Assembly (NCBI GenBank): GCA_007119335.1 | Contig: SKPU01000008.1 | Location: 1 to 8,807, forward strand | Reading direction: 5' to 3' | DNA from: Syntrophomonadaceae bacterium | Lineage (GTDB): Bacteria > Bacillota > Dethiobacteria > DTU022 | Length of the DNA stretch: 8,807 nt | Shown here: positions 1-6,500 of the stretch, in pieces | How positions within the stretch are numbered: position 1 is the stretch's first letter | Layout: the number at the start of each line of letters is the position of its first letter | Notes under the pieces: model-generated | Seen by the model: only the letters and a program-made list of their open reading frames with translations | What the model was told of the DNA's origin: nothing | Database searches by the model: none | Made by a program: the position numbers and the translations under genes

Positions 1-1446
1 ATCGTCTCTGGCCCAGTCCATATAAACCTCTCCTTCAACTAAAACGTCCAGGTTAGCTTCCATGGTTGCCGGTAATACTGACTGGTAAACTATAACCCAG
101 GAAATCAGGCCGGTGAAAAATGAACTGACTGCACCGGCCGGGTTAGCTTTACCCCAAAAAGATCCAAGTATATAGGATCCTGCAATGGTGGCCAGCTGGA
201 TACCTCCGGAAAGGACAATCAACTTGTAAACTGTTTCAAAGTAAAGAGCAATCGACATGGCCAGGAAAGTCACAATTGGGATTGATATGCGTATTATTTT
301 TAGCACTTCGGTTTCTGTGGCCTTTGGTTTAAGATAGCGATAGATATTGTGACCGATTAAGGTAGAAAGGATCAGTGCGCTGTCGCCCGAGGTGCTTATA
401 ATCGCTGCTGCCAGAGTGACGATGAACAAAACACCGGCCCATGGCGGGAGAAAGCTATAAGCGGCCCAGGGCAGCACATTTTCCGCTTCGGTAATTGGTA
501 TACCTTCGAGCATGCCGGTAGTAAAAATGGAGATCCCAATTAAAACCGGGATTATCCCAATGATCAGATATAAAACACCACTGGTTAGGAAACCGGCAAC
601 GGCTGTCTTTTCTGTTTTAGCAGCCAGGGCACGCTGCATCAGGACCTGGCTGGGCACATCGCCCAGGGAAAGTGATGCCCAGGCTGAAATATATAGCAAT
701 ATTCCAAGCAGACCGGTGTACCAGAGATAGCCTTCTTCTCCACTTTCCATTTTCATCGACCAGGGTGGTAGTTCGGCCCAGTTATTCGCAGTATTGATCA
801 GTTCACCGATCCCGCCCACTTCGCTCAGCACTGAAGGCAGCAGAATCACTAAACCGATCAGAATCAGCACAAAACCGATTGTATCAACGCGGGAAAGAGC
901 CCAGAGCCCACCGAAAGAGGTCACAATAATAATCACAAAGGCGGCGATGATCACCGCTATCTGCAAGTTGAAACCCGTGGTCAGGTAAACAATAATGCCC
1001 AGGGCGACCAGTTGGCCTCCCAGCCAGGCCATGGCGGCGAAAATCTGAATAGTCGAGTAAAGAAAGCCGCTGAAATTGCCGTAACGGTGGTTGAAAAAGT
1101 CTGTGATAGTAGTATACCTGGCTTTTCGCATCCTGTAGGCAAAAAATAAGCCGATAAGAACCATCCCCAGCGCCGGTGCCCAGGGGTCAAAAATAACGCC
1201 CTGCATGCCAAATAAAAAAGCGTAACCGGCTGCGCCCATCATTGCTCCGGCGCAGATCCAGGTTGCAACAACCGAAGGAACCAGAAATACAAAGCTTAAT
1301 TGCCGTCCGGCTATAGTCAGATCATCGGCTTCATAAACTAGGCGGCTGTAAAACACACCTAAAGCAATAATTAAAATCATATAGAGACCCAAAAACAGTA
1401 AGATCCAATTAGCTGTTGAAAATACCGGAAGGATGCTGTTTTCCAC
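1..1446 (-). CDS. Sodium:solute symporter (SSS) family protein, C-terminal end cut by window edge
   Basis: The reading frame runs from a GTG at 1446 to base 1 without a stop (482 residues), so the 3' end lies outside the window. The GTG sits 7 bases after a strong GGGAGGG at 1454-1460, which decides the start. The protein is very hydrophobic with many membrane segments, as expected for the LeuT-fold SSS family (usually about 480-550 residues and 13 helices), so little is probably missing. Family marks seen are TSFGGLWA near residues 176-183, close to an SSS signature; GDVPSQVLMQR at 262-272; and STSGDSAL at 351-358, matching the transmembrane-8 serine/threonine motif that helps form the Na2 sodium site. 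By family, it is a plasma-membrane Na+-coupled importer. The substrate (amino acid, carboxylate, pantothenate or other) cannot be told from sequence. It follows the prenyltransferase gene by 45 bases and is probably the last visible gene of the aspartokinase operon. Confidence 0.93.
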   Translation of the reverse strand, partial: MENSILPVFSTANWILLFLGLYMILIIALGVFYSRLVYEADDLTIAGRQLSFVFLVPSVVATWICAGAMMGAAGYAFLFGMQGVIFDPWAPALGMVLIGLFFAYRMRKARYTTITDFFNHRYGNFSGFLYSTIQIFAAMAWLGGQLVALGIIVYLTTGFNLQIAVIIAAFVIIIVTSFGGLWALSRVDTIGFVLILIGLVILLPSVLSEVGGIGELINTANNWAELPPWSMKMESGEEGYLWYTGLLGILLYISAWASLSLGDVPSQVLMQRALAAKTEKTAVAGFLTSGVLYLIIGIIPVLIGISIFTTGMLEGIPITEAENVLPWAAYSFLPPWAGVLFIVTLAAAIISTSGDSALILSTLIGHNIYRYLKPKATETEVLKIIRISIPIVTFLAMSIALYFETVYKLIVLSGGIQLATIAGSYILGSFWGKANPAGAVSSFFTGLISWVIVYQSVLPATMEANLDVLVEGEVYMDWARDD

Positions 1447-1491
1447 TTTTAAACCCTCCCTGAAAAAGAGTGATTGAATAGAGGTTAAAAC

Positions 1492-2427
1492 TTATCTGAG
1501 TAACACTGGAAGTAAGGCCGCGATAATCATGGTTATACCGGTGATCTGGTAGATTTGGATTGTTTTAGCGTTAGCTTCAATTAGTTCAGAGATGTTGTTA
1601 AATTGCAAACGGGCTACCTTAACTGCCCTGATTGCCAGAGGAAGACTTAATAAAGATAACAGCCAGAGGGGGTTTTTGCTTAAAACTGCCAGGATCATCA
1701 AAAACAGGTAAGCCAGAGCAAACAAAAGAGCAAATACTGCTACTCCCTTTTTTTTGCCCAGTCGGACCACACCATTCATTTTGCCGCCCTTCAGGTCAGC
1801 CTCATAATCAGGATACTGGTTTATCCAGAGCACGTTTGCGATCATGAAGCCGAGAGGAATTGATGCAAGGATTACTTCAATACTGATTGTATGAGTTTGC
1901 ACCAGGAAGGTGCCCATTGTAATCAGCGGGCCAAAAGTGAACCCCACAACCAGTTCACCCATCCCCCGGTAGGAAAATTTGAAAGGAGGGAGGCTATAAA
2001 AAAGTGCAAAGAAAACACCGGCTAAACCAATCCAGAGGACGGAGAATTCTCTGGCCACAACAATGTATAACCCAAGCATACTACCGGTTAAGATTGTAAC
2101 AGTGCCGATGGTCAGGTTTTCTTGCAAGGTCAGCTTGCCGTCGATAATAGTTTTTTTGCCACCGCTAAAAGGAGTTCTTTTGTCTGCTGAAACGAAGCGG
2201 TCAACCCCACTGTTGTAATCTATATATTCATTTATTGCATTTTTCCCGATCTCTAAAAGATAGATTGCCGCTACACCAACTAAAAACCAGTTCCACCTGA
2301 AACTGCCCAGGTAGGTGTAAGCGATTGCTGCTCCCACAGCCATTGGAATAGTGGAAGCAATCCATATTTTGGGGTCAGCTATCTGCCAGAATCCAGCCCA
2401 AGTTCGTTGTAATTTATGACTGTTCAT
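1492..2427 (-). CDS. UbiA-superfamily prenyltransferase, MenA-like
   Basis: This 311-residue integral membrane protein has about eight or nine hydrophobic segments, normal for the UbiA superfamily. These enzymes join an isoprenoid diphosphate to an aromatic acceptor inside the membrane. Both Mg2+/diphosphate-binding motifs are visible: N66-E-Y-I-D70 with D76 (NxxxDxxxxxD type), and NQYPDYEAD at 203-211 with D207 and D211. The segment GMGELVVGFTFGPL (155-168) followed by GTFLVQT resembles 1,4-dihydroxy-2-naphthoate polyprenyltransferase (MenA) more than UbiA or heme O synthase. I chose ATG 2427 because AAGGAG (2434-2439) lies 6 bases upstream. An in-frame ATG at 2472, directly after the aspartokinase stop, has no good ribosome site of its own and would add 15 atypical residues. 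The acceptor is uncertain: menaquinone synthesis is the default guess, but no other men or mqn gene is present, so another lipid quinone or aromatic is possible. Confidence 0.88.
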   Translation of the reverse strand: MNSHKLQRTWAGFWQIADPKIWIASTIPMAVGAAIAYTYLGSFRWNWFLVGVAAIYLLEIGKNAINEYIDYNSGVDRFVSADKRTPFSGGKKTIIDGKLTLQENLTIGTVTILTGSMLGLYIVVAREFSVLWIGLAGVFFALFYSLPPFKFSYRGMGELVVGFTFGPLITMGTFLVQTHTISIEVILASIPLGFMIANVLWINQYPDYEADLKGGKMNGVVRLGKKKGVAVFALLFALAYLFLMILAVLSKNPLWLLSLLSLPLAIRAVKVARLQFNNISELIEANAKTIQIYQITGITMIIAALLPVLLR

Positions 2428-2472
2428 CCCACTCTCCTTAAGGGTGTTTTCTCTGTTGTTTATCGCATGCAT

Positions 2473-2973
2473 TTATTCCGAGGGGGCAGGTTCTTTTGGC
2501 TCGTCAAGTCCAAAGGTGTGATGTACTGCCCGTACAGCCAATTCACCATACTTTTCCTCGATTACACAGGATATGCGATACTCGGAAGTGCTGATCATCT
2601 GGATATTTATATTTTCTGCTGAAAGCGCTTTAAACATGCGCGCAGCGACCCCCGGGTTGGTTTTAATGCCAATTCCTACTGCTGATACTTTTACGATGTT
2701 GTTGTTAGCTCTTACTTCTAAGGCACCTATTTCCCGGGCAACCTGATTGACCAGTTCGCTTGCTTTTCCCAGATCGGTGGTTGGAATTGTAAAAGTGAGG
2801 TCGGCATAATTGTCGATGCTAACATTTTGGATAATCATATCGACGTTAATAGCTGCTTCGGCAAGCGGGGCAAGAATCTGGTGAGCAATGCCCGGGCGAT
2901 CGGGAATGCGAATTAATGAGACCTTGGAAACATCTTTTTCCAGAGTAACCCCTTTGATAATTGAATTTTCCAT
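2473..2973 (-). CDS. Probable internal in-frame start: aspartokinase beta subunit (ACT domains only)
   Basis: An ATG at 2973 (Met247 of the full protein, beginning MENSIIKGVTLEKD) is preceded by GAGGAGG at 2979-2985, with 5 bases between. This is a better ribosome site than the one at the full-length start. Translation from here would give a 166-residue protein containing only the two ACT domains. Family knowledge: Bacillus subtilis aspartokinase II and corynebacterial aspartokinase are alpha2-beta2 enzymes whose beta subunit is made from just such an in-frame internal start near residue 246-250. The position and spacing match that arrangement, so I infer the same here. The alternative is that the purine-rich stretch simply encodes Glu-Glu-Gly and is not used. 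Confidence 0.65.
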   Translation of the reverse strand: MENSIIKGVTLEKDVSKVSLIRIPDRPGIAHQILAPLAEAAINVDMIIQNVSIDNYADLTFTIPTTDLGKASELVNQVAREIGALEVRANNNIVKVSAVGIGIKTNPGVAARMFKALSAENINIQMISTSEYRISCVIEEKYGELAVRAVHHTFGLDEPKEPAPSE

Positions 2974-3711
2974 AACGCCCTCCTCGTTTATGATCCAGGT
3001 TTGTTTATTCCCCTTGAAGGTTGATTTTACAACAAGCGGAACCTGATATTTTTGAGCAAGTTCAACTGAGCGGACATGCATTACTTTTGCGCCCAGTCCG
3101 GCCAGTTCAAGCATTTCCTGATATGACATTTTCTTAATGTGAAGAGCCCTGGGACAAATATTTGGGTCTGCTGTATATACTCCGTCAACGTCTGTATAGA
3201 TTTCACAGTAATCTGCTTCTAGCTTTGCTGCCAGGGCGACTGCTGTAGTATCTGATCCTCCCCGGCCCAGAGTGGTAATGCTGCCGTCTTCGGCAGCTCC
3301 CTGAAATCCGGCAATCACCGGGATGACCCCTTCGCTAAGGGCCTGGAGGAGGGTTCCAGTGGGCAGATCTACGATGCGGGCCTTGGTGTGCACATTATCG
3401 GTCATCAGGGGCAGTTGACTGCCTGTATAGGACTTGGCTTTGTGACCCATACTTTCTAAGGTCATAGCTAGTAAAGCCGCACAGACTTGCTCCCCCGTGG
3501 CTAGCAGGGCATCCTGTTCCCTTAATGACGGACTGCTAGTTATTTCAGATGCCATGGCGATGAGCTGGTCGGTCTGGTCGCCCATTGCGGAAACTACCAG
3601 TACCACCTGGTTGCCCTTTTCCCGGTTGATATTAACATTCATCGCGACCTTCCGGATATGATCCAGGGAAGCTACAGAAGTACCACCATATTTTTGTACA
3701 ATTAAGGCCAT
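2473..3711 (-). CDS. lysC: Aspartokinase, monofunctional LysC type (alpha subunit)
   Basis: The 412-residue product phosphorylates aspartate to aspartyl-4-phosphate, the first step towards lysine, diaminopimelate, threonine and methionine, in the cytoplasm. The N-terminal kinase domain shows KYGGTS at residues 7-12 and GRGGSDTTA at 149-157, followed by YTDVDGVYTADP (172-183). Two ACT regulatory domains follow, roughly 261-330 (starting VSLIRIPDRPGIA) and 340-403 (VSAVGIGIKTNPGVAA), so feedback inhibition by lysine and/or threonine is expected. Length fits monofunctional aspartokinases (about 400-415 residues). Start: ATG 3711 gives the usual MALIVQKYGG beginning with AGGTG about 10 bases upstream; a GTG at 3720 is nearly on top of that site and is less likely. 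A strong internal start lies before the ACT domains (separate entry). It appears to be the first gene of an operon with the prenyltransferase and symporter. Whether it is best called lysC, dapG or ask cannot be settled here. Confidence 0.95.
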   Translation of the reverse strand: MALIVQKYGGTSVASLDHIRKVAMNVNINREKGNQVVLVVSAMGDQTDQLIAMASEITSSPSLREQDALLATGEQVCAALLAMTLESMGHKAKSYTGSQLPLMTDNVHTKARIVDLPTGTLLQALSEGVIPVIAGFQGAAEDGSITTLGRGGSDTTAVALAAKLEADYCEIYTDVDGVYTADPNICPRALHIKKMSYQEMLELAGLGAKVMHVRSVELAQKYQVPLVVKSTFKGNKQTWIINEEGVMENSIIKGVTLEKDVSKVSLIRIPDRPGIAHQILAPLAEAAINVDMIIQNVSIDNYADLTFTIPTTDLGKASELVNQVAREIGALEVRANNNIVKVSAVGIGIKTNPGVAARMFKALSAENINIQMISTSEYRISCVIEEKYGELAVRAVHHTFGLDEPKEPAPSE

Positions 3712-3767
3712 AATAATCACACACCTATCTTTCGATGAATTGCTGCCACTTAAAAATGAATGCTCTT

Positions 3768-3796
3768 ATTCTCTCATATAATTAGTGGAGGCACAA
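3768..3796 (-). promoter_or_regulatory. Possible sigma-A promoter for the aspartokinase operon
   Basis: On the minus strand TTGTGC (3791-3796) is followed by a 17-base spacer and GAGAAT (3768-3773), a partial match to TTGACA/TATAAT (3 and 4 of 6). It would place transcription start about 50 bases before the aspartokinase ATG. The match is weak and the AT-rich context offers other -10-like hexamers, so this is a candidate only. The gap is too short for a lysine riboswitch, and no such fold is evident. Confidence 0.3.
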
Positions 3797-3825
3797 GATT
3801 TTTTTTCAGGCTCCGCAAAAAAATC
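3797..3825. repeat. A/T inverted repeat in the gap between the HGD-D genes and aspartokinase
   Basis: GATTTTTTT (3797-3805) and AAAAAAATC (3817-3825) are exact inverted copies around an 11-base, GC-richer loop. On the minus strand it lies 34 bases after the small-subunit stop codon, so it could act as a weak hairpin or pause site ending the HGD-D unit. It is not a classical intrinsic terminator because the stem is A/U only. Confidence 0.4.
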
Positions 3826-3858
3826 CATGATTCGTTTTTTGAGTGCAGGGTTTTTCAA

Positions 3859-4965
3859 CTAGAACATTTCGATAAAAGCCTGGATCCTGGTTTTGAGGGC
3901 TTCAGCAGGTTCAAAGCTGTAGTTGTCGTCGATCAACAAGATTGGTAAACCCTTTTTTTTCAGGTAGTCCCGTAGATCGGGAAAATCAAATTTATGAGGG
4001 TCACAGAAAGAAATAATATAACCAATCACCCCGTCAATATTATATTCACTGGCTCTTTCCAGCAGGTAATCAAAGCGTTCTATTCCCGGGCCACGGTCAG
4101 TACGGGGGCATTGAAAGTTAACAAAATAGTGTTCGGTCAGTCCATCATAAGGATTCTCAGTCAGAGGAACATCTTTTTCCCATACCCGAAAGCCGATGCA
4201 GGTGTCGTCACAGACTACTTTGCCTCCGGCTTCTTCAATGATTTGATATAATTTTGGATCGTCTATGATGCTGCCCCAGACCATCAGCCGTGGTGCTTTT
4301 TGGGTTTGTGGTTTACGCTGTTCTGCTTTTTTAAGGGTTTCTTCGAGCAATGGCTTAAAATCTTCAGCAGGCAGTGAGCCTCCGGCCATCAATATATCAA
4401 GCATTTCACTGCCCTCGATTTGAGGAACCGGTTCTTTACGCAGGTTATAAAGCTTTCGAATCATTGCCCGATTCCTGTTATATAGTTTGATGGTATCCTT
4501 TAAAGCATCGGAATTTATTTTATGACCGGTAAATTTCTCCAGGCTTTTTTGAAAGAAGCCCAGTTCGCGTTTAAAAAAATCTTTTGCCCAGGGAGTAAGC
4601 TGGTGGGGAACATTAAACATGTAAGAAAAGTCCTCAGGATGGTAATAAGTCCAGATTCCGTAAAGGCGTTGGACCATATCACAGCTGTGAGAGATGACCA
4701 GCCCGTCTAAAAAATCCAGTTTTTCTTCTAAAGCCCGGGTTAGGATATTGCGCACGTAGGTGCAGCCATATGGTTCGATACAGGCATCTGCTGCTGAAGT
4801 ATCCTCTCCGGGATGGCCGCTGATGCGATAAGGGATTGCACCTGCGGCACTGATTATCTCCGGTGGAGCAAAACAACATAAATAACCGATTACCGGACGG
4901 TCGGTTTCATTTTTTATCCGGCGGATAAGTTTTTCATTCTGAACTGTCTTCAGGTTAGAGGTCAT
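3859..4965 (-). CDS. 2-hydroxyacyl-CoA dehydratase / benzoyl-CoA reductase family, small subunit
   Basis: This 368-residue protein belongs to the HGD-D family (HgdB/HadC/BcrB/BcrC-like), iron-sulfur subunits that take a high-energy electron from an ATPase activator and use it on an acyl-CoA. Typical segments are CCFAPPEIISAAGAIPYR (residues 30-47), YGCTYVRN with C68, ISHSCDMVQR with C95, VWGSIIDDP (229-237) leading to VCDDTCIGFR (C252, C256), and ISFCDPHKFDFPD with C321. C68, C95 and C321 are at the places expected for the three cluster-binding cysteines. Length agrees with small subunits (about 370-380). I chose ATG 4965: AAGGAGG lies 8 bases upstream, whereas the upstream in-frame ATG at 5037 would add 24 residues unlike the family. 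The start overlaps the large-subunit gene by 11 bases, suggesting translational coupling and a heterodimer. The substrate is unknown. Confidence 0.9.
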   Translation of the reverse strand: MTSNLKTVQNEKLIRRIKNETDRPVIGYLCCFAPPEIISAAGAIPYRISGHPGEDTSAADACIEPYGCTYVRNILTRALEEKLDFLDGLVISHSCDMVQRLYGIWTYYHPEDFSYMFNVPHQLTPWAKDFFKRELGFFQKSLEKFTGHKINSDALKDTIKLYNRNRAMIRKLYNLRKEPVPQIEGSEMLDILMAGGSLPAEDFKPLLEETLKKAEQRKPQTQKAPRLMVWGSIIDDPKLYQIIEEAGGKVVCDDTCIGFRVWEKDVPLTENPYDGLTEHYFVNFQCPRTDRGPGIERFDYLLERASEYNIDGVIGYIISFCDPHKFDFPDLRDYLKKKGLPILLIDDNYSFEPAEALKTRIQAFIEMF

Positions 4966-6301
4966 CAATTTTTCCTCCTTGCCTTGTTTTTTCCATTGTT
5001 TCCAGAAAAGCGTGCAGCCTGTTTTTAATCTGGGCATCTGACCAGAGCCGGGGATCAGCCATATCGCTTTCGAAGATCAGGGAGGGGACACCGAGTTTTG
5101 CAAGCCTGTTTTTAGTATGTACTTCCCCAAAAGAAACCGCCCGGCAGGACCGGGTCAGGTGCATGAGCGCTCCGTCCAGGCTGTACTCTTCAACCAATTC
5201 ATCCAGCAGGCTGCTTCCCGAAAATCCGCCAAAAACAGCAGGGTTGCATAGTTCAGGCATGGTTTCCGCTCCGTAATCATGCATTTTTAAAGCTCTTTGC
5301 CAGTTGCGCTGGACAAGTGCTTCTAAGGGATCAGTTAAATCAACTTCAAAGTAATCTCCAACATTATAGGTTGATTCATAGGCAAAAACTGCGCCCAGTG
5401 ATTCCAGGTAATTAAAGATTCCCATATTAAACCAGGGAGGTAATCCGAACCAGATCAGGCGGAATTTTTCTTCTTCCACAATGCCCACCTTCCGGTCAAC
5501 CCGGTTCTTGACTTCTTCATACATCTCCCGGTAGAAATCAACTGCTTCCTGGTCCCCGACCAGGTACATTTGAGGAATTATAGCATGGAAATAATCTGTC
5601 GAGCCCATTGGCGAAGGGACAGCCTTGCGTAAAGCCAGGGTGTCCCGCCAGTAGCTTAGCGCTTCGTGCGAGAGGGTCATGATTTCTCTTAAATGATTGA
5701 TGTCAAGTTTTTTACCGGTTTGTTTTTCAAGAAATTCGATTTGTCCCGCCAGGTCTGCACGCAATAAAGTCAGGTAATGTTTGGCAATACAAGGATCGTG
5801 AGGATCAATGTCCCAGGGCGGCGCCAGCGGATCACTGCTGTATACAGGCACATTAAAGAAACGGGTAGCGATGGACTGAAACCATTTCCAGCGTGGCTCG
5901 CATATAAAACCTGATCCAAGCAACATGGCCGGGGTGCCCATACCGCCCGGAAGCGGAGATTCTTCCGGGACTTCTCCACTATCTTTAAGTAATCTGCAGT
6001 AGCCCATGGTATTGGTCACATATGTGCAAAGTTCCGGTGAATAGCCGTCATTTTCTGCAGCCTGAATAAAGTGAGGGGCCACCTGCCGGCTGGCACACAT
6101 CGTACCGAAATTTTCCGGCCATTCAAAGAGTAAATCGAATGCTTTAAGCAATTCCGGGGGAACGCCCACCATGCACCAGGCTACAGGCTCATTGCTTAAT
6201 TTGCGTTCCATCATTCGCATAAAGAACCGGGGCAGCATCTCTTTCATTTTCTGTGTTGTTTCCAGATGACGTTTAGCCCGACTCAATTCATTTTGGGACA
6301 T
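4955..6301 (-). CDS. 2-hydroxyacyl-CoA dehydratase / benzoyl-CoA reductase family, large subunit
   Basis: This 448-residue HGD-D family protein is the probable partner of the next gene. ATG 6301 is preceded by AGGAGG (6310-6315) at 8 bases, an excellent start. Likely iron-sulfur ligands are C102 in MGYCRLLKDSGE, C134 in GSGFICEPRWKW, and C386 in LTRSCRAVSFGE; the spacing and the Arg-x-Cys-Arg motif near the C-terminus follow the family pattern. Other cysteines are at 43, 69, 92, 171 and 352. It is somewhat longer than classical HadB/HgdB-like subunits (about 410-430). By family the pair would bind a [4Fe-4S] cluster in each subunit and catalyse dehydration of a 2-hydroxyacyl-CoA or reduction of an aromatic acyl-CoA, needing an HgdC/HadI-type ATPase that is not in this window. 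No CoA-transferase, ligase or acyl-CoA dehydrogenase lies nearby to reveal the substrate. A double-cubane-type reductase is an alternative. Confidence 0.88.
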   Translation of the reverse strand: MSQNELSRAKRHLETTQKMKEMLPRFFMRMMERKLSNEPVAWCMVGVPPELLKAFDLLFEWPENFGTMCASRQVAPHFIQAAENDGYSPELCTYVTNTMGYCRLLKDSGEVPEESPLPGGMGTPAMLLGSGFICEPRWKWFQSIATRFFNVPVYSSDPLAPPWDIDPHDPCIAKHYLTLLRADLAGQIEFLEKQTGKKLDINHLREIMTLSHEALSYWRDTLALRKAVPSPMGSTDYFHAIIPQMYLVGDQEAVDFYREMYEEVKNRVDRKVGIVEEEKFRLIWFGLPPWFNMGIFNYLESLGAVFAYESTYNVGDYFEVDLTDPLEALVQRNWQRALKMHDYGAETMPELCNPAVFGGFSGSSLLDELVEEYSLDGALMHLTRSCRAVSFGEVHTKNRLAKLGVPSLIFESDMADPRLWSDAQIKNRLHAFLETMEKTRQGGKIDDL

Positions 6302-6500
6302 CGCTGGAACCTCCTAGAGAAAGCTTACTATGAGCTTGTCTTGTCCAGTTGCCTATTTCGCTTTATTGTTTCTTAATCCTGCTCATAAAAAGATTAATAC
6401 ACCATAGGAAGGGTTTTTCCGTGCGGATTATTTTTTTGCGTTGACAGTCTGCGTTGGACATGCTAACTTATTATTACTTGTCTGAAAAGGAGTGAACATA
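6302..6500. other. Divergent intergenic region between the HGD-D unit and hisG
   Basis: These 199 bases carry the control signals for both directions. For hisG there is a good promoter (separate entry) and AAGGAG at 6487-6492. For the leftward genes there is AGGAGG at 6310-6315 but no convincing -35/-10 pair; several AT-rich hexamers between about 6360 and 6400 could serve. A short inverted repeat, AAGCT (6321-6325) and AGCTT (6333-6337), lies in the presumed leader of the leftward genes. No T-box, attenuator or riboswitch is recognisable. Confidence 0.6.
6441..6469 (+). promoter_or_regulatory. Sigma-A-type promoter for hisG, extended -10
   Basis: A perfect TTGACA (6441-6446) is followed by exactly 17 bases and TAACTT (6464-6469), which matches TATAAT only at positions 1, 2 and 6. 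A TGC directly before the hexamer gives the extended -10 TGn that compensates for weak -10 boxes. Transcription would start near 6476, leaving a leader of only about 25 bases, so leader-based control (T-box or attenuation by histidine) is not expected for this promoter. Confidence 0.65.

Noticed and set aside
981..1211. Minus-strand 76-codon open frame within the symporter gene.
   Set aside because: It lies in another frame of the symporter, which itself shows clear family motifs and an unbroken frame through this stretch.
2428..2472. ATG at 2472 as the start of the prenyltransferase, one base after the aspartokinase stop.
   Set aside because: The AAGGAG at 2434-2439 clearly serves ATG 2427, and the extra 15 residues are polar and not family-like.
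3721..3858. Lysine riboswitch or T-box before aspartokinase.
   Set aside because: The gap is shorter than a lysine riboswitch plus expression platform, and no conserved T-box or L-box elements are visible.
3769..3861. The small HGD-D subunit ends in TAG and the same frame stays open for about 30 codons, which could suggest pyrrolysine or stop readthrough.
   Set aside because: The family C-terminus falls naturally at this TAG, the extension is short enough to arise by chance, it contains no family motif, and no pyl gene is in the window.
4966..5037. Upstream ATG at 5037 as the start of the small HGD-D subunit.
   Set aside because: It would overlap the large-subunit gene by 83 bases, has no ribosome site, and adds residues unlike the family; ATG 4965 has AAGGAGG 8 bases upstream.
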